Source: Actinomycetota bacterium
GTDB lineage: Bacteria; Actinomycetota; Actinomycetes; Actinomycetales; Microbacteriaceae
Assembly (NCBI GenBank): GCA_018895315.1
Contig: JAHIOK010000262.1
Coordinates: forward strand, 1-7,030
DNA length: 7,030 nucleotides
Direction: 5' to 3'
The notes under the pieces: generated by a model
What the model saw: only the letters and a program-made list of their open reading frames with translations
Told to the model about the DNA's origin: nothing
Database searches by the model: none
In this document: positions 1 to 6,463 of the stretch, in pieces
Numbering within the stretch: position 1 is the stretch's first letter
Layout: each line of letters opens with the position of its first letter
Program-made: the position numbers and the translations under genes

Positions 1-967
1 CGAGACCGGGGACCAGGGCGAATCCGGCATTCATCGGACTCAGGCCCACCACGAGCTGCAGGTGCTGCGCGACGAAGAACAGGAAGCCGACGAGCCCCAC
101 GACGGAGAGCAGATTCACGAGGATCGCGCCGCTGAAGCTGCCCCGACGGAAGAGCTGCATGTCGAGCATTGGGGATTCCAGGTGCAACTGTCGGCGCACG
201 AAGAGCACGCCGAAGCCGGCGCCTGCGACGAACAGGGTGGGCACCAGCGGAACGAACCCTTCGACGGCGAACTCCTTGATGCCATAAACGATCGGAACCA
301 TCGTGCCGAGAGAGAGCACGATGCTCAGGACATCGATGCGGCCCGGGTTCGGGTCGCGGCTCTCCGGCACGAGCAGCGGCACCAGGATCAAGAGCGGCAC
401 CAGCACCGGGATGGCCATCAGGAACACCGCACCCCAGTGGAGATGCTCGAGGAGGAATCCGCCGACGATAGGGCCGAGCGCAGAACCTGCCGAGAACCCG
501 GACGCCCACACCGCGATCGCCATCCGACGTTGGTCGCGGTTGGTGAAGATGCTGCGCAGCAGTGAGAGCGTGGCCGGCATCAGCATTGCGCCGAAGACGC
601 CCATCAGCGCGCGGGCGGCGATCAATGCCGCTGCCGTCGGAGCGAAGGCCGCGAGCCCGGACACGATGGCGAAGCCGGTCGCGCCGATCAGCAGCATCCG
701 GCGGCGTCCGAAACGATCCCCGAGCGTGCCCATCGTCACCAGCAGGCTCGCGAGCACGAGCGGATAGGCATCGACGATCCAGAGCTGTTCGATGCTCGTC
801 GGTTCGAGATCGAGAGAGATCGCCGGCAGAGCGAAGCTCAGCACCGTGTTGTCGACCGAGACGAGCAGAACCGGCAGCATCAGCACGGTCAGCGCCAGCC
901 ATCCGCGCCATCCGACCCGGGGTTCGGCGTCGATGGTCGTGGGGCGCGCGAGCGTTCCGGTGGTCAT
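1..967 (-). CDS. DHA2-type MFS multidrug efflux transporter (SmvA/QacA/LfrA-like), C-terminus cut off
   Basis: Translating the minus strand from ATG at 967-965 gives 322 codons open to the window edge. Seen: a soluble start of about 20 residues, then a first helix ending in VSVDNTVL (37-44), which matches the acidic helix-1 motif of 14-helix DHA2 pumps. The loop motif A is TLGDRFGRRR (81-90) and the antiporter motif C is ALGPIVGG (163-170). LWIVDAYPL (62-70) is typical of the SmvA/LfrA/QacA group. About ten hydrophobic segments are present, so roughly four helices lie outside the window. Known of the family: proton-driven export of cationic dyes, biocides or drugs across the inner membrane. 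The start is supported by GAGGA at 979-975, seven bases before ATG. It is divergent from a TetR gene, with a palindrome in its promoter region, so repression relieved by a pump substrate is the likely control (inference). The family is secure; the substrate is unknown. Confidence 0.93.
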   Translation of the reverse strand, partial: MTTGTLARPTTIDAEPRVGWRGWLALTVLMLPVLLVSVDNTVLSFALPAISLDLEPTSIEQLWIVDAYPLVLASLLVTMGTLGDRFGRRRMLLIGATGFAIVSGLAAFAPTAAALIAARALMGVFGAMLMPATLSLLRSIFTNRDQRRMAIAVWASGFSAGSALGPIVGGFLLEHLHWGAVFLMAIPVLVPLLILVPLLVPESRDPNPGRIDVLSIVLSLGTMVPIVYGIKEFAVEGFVPLVPTLFVAGAGFGVLFVRRQLHLESPMLDMQLFRRGSFSGAILVNLLSVVGLVGFLFFVAQHLQLVVGLSPMNAGFALVPGL

Positions 968-1287
968 TGCAGGGTCCTCAGTTTCTATACCGTCCAGCCG
1001 GTATAGTATCAGTTCGTCACGCTCGCCAGGAAAGCCCTCCGATACGGTGGGGTGAACTCTTGCGGCCCATCCCTAGGAATCGAAAGACGATGCGTCCTTC
1101 TCCGACACGCCGGACGAACTTGCCCCTTGGCAGCTTCGTCGGCGATCGGCGACCTTCCCGTTCGGCATCGCCCACTCCGGCACCGACATCCCGCAATGGT
1201 GGCGCAGGAATCCGGTGAGCTTCTCCCCGGCGACGATCAGAAGGGCGAACTGATGTTGGACACTGCAGCGACAGAGGGCGTGGTCGC
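968..1287. other. Divergent intergenic region between MFS gene and tetR
   Basis: This 320-bp stretch holds the operator at 985-1006 and, presumably, the promoters of both flanking genes. I see no RNA gene, repeat array or recognisable protein. A plus-strand frame of 79 codons from GTG at 1052 ends in TGA at 1289-1291, which overlaps the tetR ATG as ATGA. Its product is Arg/His-rich in the first half and resembles nothing I know. A minus-strand frame (1300-1073) is equally unrecognised. The tetR ribosome binding site is AGAGGG at 1273-1278. The remaining sequence could be a decayed gene or simply spacer. Confidence 0.6.
985..1006. promoter_or_regulatory. Candidate TetR operator overlapping the MFS promoter
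   Basis: A perfect inverted repeat with 8-bp arms, CTATACCG (985-992) and CGGTATAG (999-1006), is separated by 6 bp (TCCAGC). Its inner edge is 17 bp upstream of the MFS start codon. On the minus strand TACTAT (1008-1003), a reasonable -10 box, overlaps the right arm. On the plus strand TATAGT (1002-1007) also resembles a -10, so a repressor here could control both divergent genes. No convincing -35 is seen on either strand. A site of this size and symmetry between a TetR gene and an efflux gene is the classical arrangement for the family. Binding itself is inferred. Confidence 0.72.
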
Positions 1288-1836
1288 ATGAGCCGGCCAC
1301 CTCGTGCCCGCGAGAGTGTGCTCGACGCCTTCGCCGAACTGCTCATCGCCGACGGCGAACGATCGGCGACGATGGATGCCACGGCCCGAGCAGGCGGCGT
1401 ATCCAAGGGCGGCCTGCTCTACCACTTCGCCTCCAAGGATGCGCTCGAGAGTGCCCTGATCGAGCGCCTCGATGAACTGGTCGATGCCGACATCGCCGCG
1501 ATCGTCGGGGCGGATGAGGGGCCAGTGGCCTATTTCCTCCGGTCATCCGTCACCGACAACGATCCCCTGGATCGCGCATTGATCGCCACCTCGCGGCTGG
1601 CTCAAGGCGGCAACGCCGCGGCCGGCGCCATGCTGCGCTCCGTCCGCGAACGGTGGGAAGGCGCCCTACGGCCGCATGCCCGCGACGAGACCGCGCTGCA
1701 GCTCGTGATGCTCGTGAGTGACGGCCTCTACTTCAACAACGCCCTCGACGGTGGCGCGGTGCCCGGACCCGTTCCCCAGGGTGCCGAGTTGGATGCCCTC
1801 ATCGCGCTCGTGCTCCGCGCCGCAGCGGGTCTCTGA
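1288..1836 (+). CDS. TetR/AcrR-family transcriptional repressor, probable regulator of the divergent MFS pump
   Basis: A 182-residue protein, within the usual 180-220 range for TetR regulators. Seen: an N-terminal three-helix DNA-binding domain (about 6-55). Its helix-turn-helix is TMDATARAGGVSKGGLLYHF (28-47), where the G-V-S-K-G-x-L-Y-H-F pattern is the TetR recognition helix. It is followed by the typical SKDALESALI (49-58). The remainder is an all-helical ligand-binding and dimerisation domain (about 60-182), which is variable and gives no hint of the ligand. Start: ATG 1288, with AGAGGG nine bases upstream; no in-frame alternative looks better. Context: it is divergent from a DHA2 efflux gene with a palindromic operator between them. 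It therefore probably represses the pump, and perhaps itself, until a drug-like ligand binds (inference). It converges with the ABC permease gene and is unlikely to regulate that operon from here. Confidence 0.93.
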   Translation: MSRPPRARESVLDAFAELLIADGERSATMDATARAGGVSKGGLLYHFASKDALESALIERLDELVDADIAAIVGADEGPVAYFLRSSVTDNDPLDRALIATSRLAQGGNAAAGAMLRSVRERWEGALRPHARDETALQLVMLVSDGLYFNNALDGGAVPGPVPQGAELDALIALVLRAAAGL

Positions 1837-1884
1837 CGTTCGAGCGGCTCGCCCCGGTCCGGTGAATCTCCGTCGCCGCCGTAC

Positions 1885-3468
1885 TCAGGCCCCGCGCAGC
1901 CCGCGCAACTGACCGAGCAACACCGGTCCGGTGCGATCGAGAAGTGCGCCGCCGAGCCGGATGCCAAGAACCGTGACGACGAGGCCCGTGATCAGAGCGC
2001 ACGCGAGGCTCAGCCACCCGAACACCGCGTTGCCCGAGACGAAGCTCGCCACGACGAGCGCCGCCGTCGGTAGGAGCAGAGCAAGCACGACCCCCCACAC
2101 CACGAACAACTGCAGACCCGTCGTGATCGTGGTTCCCGGAGCGGATTTGAAAGGGTTGTCCCCGGCCTGCGGAACGGGCATCACGAAGCGCGCCGACGAT
2201 ACGCAGACGACCCCGAACCCGGTCAACAGTGCTCCGAGCGACAGCGCCAGAATGGAGGCGGCGTGAGACCACTGGTCGCTCAGCCCGACACCACCGAGTG
2301 CGATCGCGATCGTTGCCGGCACGGCGAACAGTGCGAGCGCCCCGAGACGCCCCAGGCGATCGTCACGTCCACGCACCCCGTCGATGACGTGCGTGGCGAA
2401 GGCGGTCCCGTCGTACGAGATGTCCGTCGCAAGCGTCAGCGCGAGCGAGAACCCGACGAGCGGGCCGCTCCACATGAGGAGCGCGTTCGAGCCGGACCCG
2501 AAGGCGGAGTAGAACCAGAGCAGCACCGGAATGAGCGGCACGATGATCAGTTGTCGCGCGTAGCGCGGATCCCGCCGCCAATATGTCAAACACCGTGCCA
2601 TCACCGCGCCTGCCGGTGTCTGCGGAACCCACCCGAACGCGCCGAGTGCGCCGCGTGACACGGCGCGGGTCGACTCGACCGCCGGCGTTACGAGTGCCCG
2701 TGCCAGAGCGAACCGCCAGACGGCCACGAGCACCGCGAGCGTGGCCAGGGCGATCAGGACGCGGACCGCAGCACCGAGCCCATCGCCCGCCGCGACGGCT
2801 GCGGGCGCTGCCCACGCGGCCCCCAGCGGTGACCAGCCGAGGGCGGCCGCCACCTGCGGAAGCACATCGGATGATTCACGGAGTCCCTGCATGACGCCGA
2901 TCAAGATCGGCCCGAGGAGGAAGAGGGGAACCAGGATCAGGATGCCGCTGAGCTCGCGAGCTCGGCGACTCGACTGCATACCGACACTGGCCGCCGTGAC
3001 GGCCCGGGAGGCGACGATGGCGATCAGCACACCGATGATCGCGCACACTGCGGCGGTGGCCGCGGCGAGCGGATACCGGATCCACGCGAACACGGTCGCG
3101 AGCCCCGCGATCGTGGTGATCAAGCCCGGCACCCCGAGCACACCGGTGATCGTCAACCCGATCAGAAGGGTGCGCAGCGGAATCGGGAACTGCGCGAGCT
3201 TGGCCGGCTCGAGCGTCTGGTCGATTCCGGTGAGCACGAGCGGGAGGATGATCCACCCCGCCGTCACAGCCGAACCCGCGATGACGACGACGGTGGTCGC
3301 CAGATCGAGCGTGGAGAAGAGCCCGAGAACCACGAGGCCGCCGACAACGACCACGAGCACACCGAGGCCGTAGAGCGCACCGATGACCGTGGCGATCAGC
3401 TGCCAGGTGCTGCGCTTGAGCGAGTTCGCAAGCACCTGCAGCCGCAGTCTTACGAGCGCCGCAACCAT
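1885..3468 (-). CDS. ABC exporter permease, about 12 transmembrane helices
   Basis: A 527-residue integral membrane protein. Hydrophobic segments are seen at roughly 24-50, 57-79, 101-129, 133-157, 175-196, 231-253, 306-324, 330-349, 374-396, 404-427, 451-478 and 483-510, suggesting about 12 helices, possibly a 6+6 duplication. Between helices 8 and 9 is a charged loop, YDGTAFATHVIDGVRGRDDR (352-371). From memory, this G-x-R-G-R-D-D-R pattern recurs in actinobacterial ABC-2-like permeases that pair with an upstream ATPase. Start: ATG at 3468-3466 with GGAGG (3480-3476) seven bases upstream. The frame stays open further 5' but that part is Arg-rich and lies inside the ATPase gene, so it is a shadow. 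The gene overlaps the ATPase gene by 19 bp, implying translational coupling and a stoichiometric complex. The transported substrate cannot be deduced. The gene ends 48 bp from the convergent tetR. Confidence 0.88.
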   Translation of the reverse strand: MVAALVRLRLQVLANSLKRSTWQLIATVIGALYGLGVLVVVVGGLVVLGLFSTLDLATTVVVIAGSAVTAGWIILPLVLTGIDQTLEPAKLAQFPIPLRTLLIGLTITGVLGVPGLITTIAGLATVFAWIRYPLAAATAAVCAIIGVLIAIVASRAVTAASVGMQSSRRARELSGILILVPLFLLGPILIGVMQGLRESSDVLPQVAAALGWSPLGAAWAAPAAVAAGDGLGAAVRVLIALATLAVLVAVWRFALARALVTPAVESTRAVSRGALGAFGWVPQTPAGAVMARCLTYWRRDPRYARQLIIVPLIPVLLWFYSAFGSGSNALLMWSGPLVGFSLALTLATDISYDGTAFATHVIDGVRGRDDRLGRLGALALFAVPATIAIALGGVGLSDQWSHAASILALSLGALLTGFGVVCVSSARFVMPVPQAGDNPFKSAPGTTITTGLQLFVVWGVVLALLLPTAALVVASFVSGNAVFGWLSLACALITGLVVTVLGIRLGGALLDRTGPVLLGQLRGLRGA

Positions 3469-4262
3469 TCCGGCTCCTCCGCGTGGTGGCGCCCGCCCAC
3501 GAGTTGGACGAAGCGATCCTCGAGCGATTCGCCGGCGCGCACATCCTCGACCGTGCCGGCGGCGAGTACCCGGCCCGCCGCGACAACCGCGACGTGGTCG
3601 CACATGCGCTGCACGAGGTCCATGACGTGGCTCGACACGATCACCGTGCCACCACCCTGGACGTACCCGGTCAGGATGTCGCGGATATTGGCAGCCGAGA
3701 CCGGGTCGACCGACTCGAAGGGCTCATCGAGCACAAGCACGCGCGGTGCGTGCACGAGCGCGCACGCCAGGGCGATCTTCTTGGTCATACCTGCGGAGTA
3801 GTCGACGACGACGGTGCCAGCGGCGCTCTCAAGGTCGAGCAGGCGCAGCAGATCGGCGACGCGTGTCGCAACGGTCGCCCGGTCGAGGCCGAACAGCATG
3901 CCGTTGTAAGTGACGAGCTGTTCCCCGGTGAGGCGATCGAAGAGCTTCACGCCGTCGGCGAGGTTGCCGATCAGCGCTTTGGCGCGCAGGGGATCGGCCC
4001 ACATGTCGACTCCGAGAATGGTCGCCGTGCCGGCATCCGGCGGAAGCAACCCGGTGGCCATCGACAGCGTCGTGGTCTTACCCGCTCCGTTCGGCCCGAC
4101 AAGTCCGTAGAACGAGCCGACCGGGACGGTCAGATGCAGGTTGTCAACGGCGAGATTGGCCCCGAAACGCTTGGTCAAACCATGCAGTTCGATCGCCGGA
4201 GCGGATGCCTCGGGCAGAGCTTGCCCGGCTGTCGCCGCGGATGGTGCAGGGGTATCGGTCAC
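3450..4262 (-). CDS. ABC transporter ATP-binding subunit of an exporter
   Basis: A 270-residue nucleotide-binding protein, the normal size for a single-domain exporter ATPase. Seen: Walker A GPNGAGKTT (56-64), signature YSAGM (155-159) in place of LSGGQ, Walker B VLVLDEP (175-181), D-loop SVD (184-186) and switch His in SSHVM (H212). The Q-loop position appears to be Asp (D103 in IGNLADG) rather than Gln. The N-terminal 22 residues are Ala/Pro-rich and look like a flexible extension. Start: I choose GTG at 4262-4260 because AGGAGG (4273-4268) lies five bases upstream. A GTG at 4322 would add 20 residues but has no ribosome binding site. It powers the permease encoded immediately downstream, presumably as a homodimer with one or two permeases (family knowledge). 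Its Shine-Dalgarno lies inside one arm of an 11-bp inverted repeat, so its translation may be structure-controlled. The substrate is unknown. Confidence 0.93.
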   Translation of the reverse strand: MTDTPAPSAATAGQALPEASAPAIELHGLTKRFGANLAVDNLHLTVPVGSFYGLVGPNGAGKTTTLSMATGLLPPDAGTATILGVDMWADPLRAKALIGNLADGVKLFDRLTGEQLVTYNGMLFGLDRATVATRVADLLRLLDLESAAGTVVVDYSAGMTKKIALACALVHAPRVLVLDEPFESVDPVSAANIRDILTGYVQGGGTVIVSSHVMDLVQRMCDHVAVVAAGRVLAAGTVEDVRAGESLEDRFVQLVGGRHHAEEPEWLRRS

Positions 4263-4266
4263 GAGG

Positions 4267-4333
4267 TCCTCCTCTGGTCCGGTGCTTCCACCGTAGCCAA
4301 GGCTGGGCGGATGGACCTCCACCCAGAGGAGGA
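4267..4333 (-). promoter_or_regulatory. 11-bp inverted repeat that can mask the Shine-Dalgarno of the ABC ATPase gene
   Basis: In mRNA sense (minus strand), TCCTCCTCTGG (4333-4323) starts seven bases after the serA stop codon. It is perfectly complementary to CCAGAGGAGGA (4277-4267), which contains the AGGAGG used by the ATPase GTG at 4262. The arms enclose 45 nt. A competing 6-bp stem, ACCTCC (4336-4331) with GGAGGT (4320-4315), would use part of the same anti-SD arm and exclude the long stem. A weak -10-like TACGGT (4295-4290) lies in the loop. A transcript starting about 4283 would lack the anti-SD arm, so only read-through from serA would be masked. The base pairing is seen; the regulatory role is inferred. 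There is no U-tract, so a classical terminator is unlikely. Confidence 0.45.
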
Positions 4334-4340
4334 GGTGATC

Positions 4341-5945
4341 TCAGTCCTCCGTGATTTCGATCTGCCGGAACATGTCGGCACCGACTGCCCGGCGCATCGC
4401 ATCCAGCAGATCGTCGGGCACCGGCGAATCGACCGTGAGCACCGACAGCGCGCGGCCGGTGGCATCCGGGTGGGCGACCTGCAGACCCGCGATGTTGATG
4501 TTCGCGTCACCGAGCTTCTGCCCGTAGATCGCAACGATGCCGGGGCGATCGGCGTACCGCATCACGACGTGGTACCTCTCGAGCGCGACCTCGATGTCGT
4601 AACCGTTGATACCGACGACCTTGGGCACCATGCGGGTTCCCGCCAGCGTGCCCGAGACCGTCAATACCGAGCCGTCGGCCAGGGTGCCGCGCAGTTCGGT
4701 GATGTTGCGGTACAGCGGGCTCTCGGCCTCGACGATGAGTCGCGTCTCGATGCCCCGCTGCTCGGCGAACAGCGGCGCATTGACGTACGACACGTTCTCG
4801 CTGACGATGTTCGTGAAGATACCTTTGAGGGCAGCGAGGCGGTAGACGCTGACGTCGTATGCCGCGAGCTCGCCGCGCACCTCGATGTCGAGGCTCGTGA
4901 GTGCACTCTGAGCGAGCCCGGTGAAGAACTGGCCCAGCTTCTCCACGAGGGCGATCCCGGGGCGGACGAAGGGGTCGATCACACCGCCGGCGACGTTCAC
5001 GGCATCGGGCACGAGGTCGCCCTCGAGCGCGAGCTTGACCGAGCGCGCGACCGAGACTCCGGCCTTCTCTTGCGCTTCTTCGGTGGATGCGCCGAGATGC
5101 GGGGTGACGACGACGTTCGGCAGATCGAGCAGCCGACGTGCGGGTGAATCCGCCTTCGGCGGCTCGCTCGAGAACACGTCGAGGCCTGCACCGGCGATCT
5201 CACCCGTGGTGAGCGCGGTGTAGAGCGCATCCTCGTCGATGAGTCCGCCACGGGCCACGTTGATCACGAACGCGGTGGGCTTCATCGCCGCGAGCTGCTC
5301 CGTGCCGATCATCCCCGTCGTCTCGGGGGTTTTCGGCATGTGGACCGTCACGAAGTCGCTCTGGCGGAGCACCTCGTCGAGCGACAGCGGCTCGACCTGG
5401 AGCTGCTGCGCACGCGCCGGGGTGATGTAGGGGTCGTATCCGATGACACGCACACCGAAGGCGCGCAGGCGCTCGGCGATGAGCGCGCCGATACGACCGA
5501 GCCCGACGATTCCGACAGTCTTCTCGAAGAGTTCGGTGCCGGTGAACGAACTGCGCTTCCATTCGCCCTGGGCAAGCGACGCGTGTGCGGCCGGGATGCG
5601 GCGGGCCAGGCTCAGGATGTGGCCGATCGTCAGTTCGGCCGCCGAGATGATGTTCGAGGTGGGCGCGTTGACGACCATGACACCCGCGGCGGTCGCCGCC
5701 TTGATGTCGACGTTGTCGAGTCCGACGCCTGCGCGGGCCACGACTTTCAGCACGGGAGCCGCAGCGATGGCCTCGGCATCGATCTTGGTCGCCGAACGAA
5801 CGAGCACGGCGTGCGCGTCGACGAGGGCCGCGAGCAGCACCGGGCGATCGGTTCCGTCGATCTGACGCACCTCGAAGTCGGGGCCGAGGGCATCGATCGT
5901 GGCGGGAGAGAGTTCTTCGGCAATGAGGACGACGGGCTTCGTCAC
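4341..5945 (-). CDS. serA: D-3-phosphoglycerate dehydrogenase, long form with ASB and ACT domains
   Basis: Catalyses the NAD-dependent oxidation of 3-phosphoglycerate to 3-phosphohydroxypyruvate, the first committed step of serine synthesis, in the cytosol. At 534 residues it is the long actinobacterial form. Seen: split substrate-binding domain (about 1-100 and 285-315), Rossmann NAD-binding domain with GIVGLGRIG (145-153), and the catalytic set Arg232 in NVARGG, Glu261 in FSSEPP and His283 in TPHLGAS. These are followed by the ASB intervening domain (about 316-455) and a C-terminal ACT domain (about 458-534). In the ACT domain Tyr464, Asp466 and Asn484 sit at the spacing of the serine-contacting Tyr/Asp/Asn of the M. 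tuberculosis enzyme, so feedback inhibition by L-serine is likely. Start: GTG 5945-5943, six bases after AAGGA (5956-5952). An in-frame TTG at 5993 has no such site. The gene looks intact. Downstream by 78 bp is the ABC exporter pair. Confidence 0.98.
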   Translation of the reverse strand: MTKPVVLIAEELSPATIDALGPDFEVRQIDGTDRPVLLAALVDAHAVLVRSATKIDAEAIAAAPVLKVVARAGVGLDNVDIKAATAAGVMVVNAPTSNIISAAELTIGHILSLARRIPAAHASLAQGEWKRSSFTGTELFEKTVGIVGLGRIGALIAERLRAFGVRVIGYDPYITPARAQQLQVEPLSLDEVLRQSDFVTVHMPKTPETTGMIGTEQLAAMKPTAFVINVARGGLIDEDALYTALTTGEIAGAGLDVFSSEPPKADSPARRLLDLPNVVVTPHLGASTEEAQEKAGVSVARSVKLALEGDLVPDAVNVAGGVIDPFVRPGIALVEKLGQFFTGLAQSALTSLDIEVRGELAAYDVSVYRLAALKGIFTNIVSENVSYVNAPLFAEQRGIETRLIVEAESPLYRNITELRGTLADGSVLTVSGTLAGTRMVPKVVGINGYDIEVALERYHVVMRYADRPGIVAIYGQKLGDANINIAGLQVAHPDATGRALSVLTVDSPVPDDLLDAMRRAVGADMFRQIEITED

Positions 5946-6048
5946 AGATCTTCCTTCGGGGGCGGTGCGCGACGATGAAACGCGCGACGGCAATGCGGTG
6001 GGAGCGCCGCGTCAGCCCGCCATGCAGACACGGCGACGGGGCGGTGTC

Positions 6049-6054
6049 AGCCTA
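6049..6054 (-). promoter_or_regulatory. Putative -10 element of the serA promoter
   Basis: TAGGCT on the minus strand (6054-6049, within GGTAGGCTGAC) matches the common actinobacterial -10 form. It lies about 104 bp before the serA GTG, leaving a leader of about 96 nt. No good -35 hexamer is present 16-18 bp upstream. It sits downstream of the hairpin at 6082-6100, consistent with serA having its own promoter. The call rests on one hexamer and context only. Confidence 0.35.
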
Positions 6055-6081
6055 CCGTGGCGAACTCGACCGGCCCGACTC

Positions 6082-6100
6082 CGTGACGCGGGCCGTCACG
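6082..6100 (-). terminator. Hairpin after the small membrane-protein pair, possible terminator
   Basis: A perfect 7-bp stem, CGTGACG (6082-6088) and CGTCACG (6094-6100), encloses a 5-nt loop. In the transcribed sense it begins 12 nt after the TGA of the 116-residue membrane-protein gene and precedes the putative serA promoter. There is no U-tract, as often in high-GC actinobacteria, so termination may be partial or the hairpin may protect the 3' end. The structure is clear; the function is inferred. Confidence 0.42.
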
Positions 6101-6112
6101 ATGCCTATGCGT

Positions 6113-6463
6113 TCATCCCCCGAGGAGCGAGGCGCCGTTCGAATAGGCGTACGCCAGGATGTTCAGCCAGAACACCGCGACCACAGCGAGGCCGCACAGC
6201 ATCACGAGAAAGAACGGCAGCGCGCGACGACGCCAGGCGATGGCGAAACCCCCGGCGAACACGACGATCGGGAAGACGATCGCGAGGGAGAGCACGAACC
6301 AGCCGAGGCCATTGATGCCGAGCGGCCCGGTGGCCTGCGTGACGAGGAGGGTGACGGCGTTCCACACCACGTAGGCATAGAACAGACCGAAGACCGCCGC
6401 GATCGTGAAGATGATCCCGGTCGGCAGCGCGGATGCGCGCGCGGGGCGCTCCACGGCGCTCAC
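6113..6463 (-). CDS. Small three-helix membrane protein of unknown function
   Basis: A 116-residue protein. Seen: a short basic N-terminus (1-13) and three hydrophobic helices at about 14-42, 54-76 and 82-107. The basic patch AWRRRAL (76-82) sits between helices 2 and 3, so the positive-inside rule puts that loop in the cytoplasm and the C-terminus outside. No catalytic or metal-binding motif is visible. Start: GTG 6463-6461, which overlaps the TGA of the upstream gene in the 4-bp GTGA arrangement; GGGGGTGAG just before it can serve as ribosome binding site. A longer open frame reaches 6637, but the extra 58 residues are Arg/Ala-rich and lie inside the upstream gene. From memory, similar short proteins in Microbacteriaceae carry the label 'bacitracin resistance protein'. 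I cannot verify that, and nothing in the sequence supports such a role. Confidence 0.82.
   Translation of the reverse strand: MSAVERPARASALPTGIIFTIAAVFGLFYAYVVWNAVTLLVTQATGPLGINGLGWFVLSLAIVFPIVVFAGGFAIAWRRRALPFFLVMLCGLAVVAVFWLNILAYAYSNGASLLGG

Noticed and set aside
62..1218. Several plus-strand open frames across the left end
   Set aside because: They lie opposite or beside the MFS gene, are Arg/Ala/Glu-rich and have no recognisable domain. The minus-strand MFS frame carries all the family motifs.
1841..1851. CGAGC-G-GCTCG inverted repeat between tetR and the permease as a bidirectional terminator
   Set aside because: A 5-bp stem with a one-base loop cannot form as drawn, and no U-tract is present on either strand.
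1854..1933. Two copies of CCGGTCCGGTG (1854-1864 and 1923-1933)
   Set aside because: The second copy lies inside the permease coding sequence and encodes ordinary residues near its C-terminus. Short GC-rich repeats are expected here and no function is indicated.
3469..3603. An N-terminal extension of the ABC permease by 45 residues
   Set aside because: The extra segment is Arg/Gly-rich, lies inside the ATPase gene and lacks a ribosome binding site. ATG 3468 has a strong GGAGG and gives a normal membrane-protein start.
3483..5147. A 554-codon plus-strand open frame opposite the ABC ATPase and serA genes
   Set aside because: It is antisense to two clear, motif-complete genes. Its product is a low-complexity Asp/Arg/His-rich string without any domain, a usual by-product of high third-position GC on the real strand.
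5946..5993. A longer serA beginning at TTG 5993
   Set aside because: There is no ribosome binding site and the extra 16 residues do not fit the family. GTG 5945 has AAGGA six bases upstream and starts right before the conserved first beta strand.
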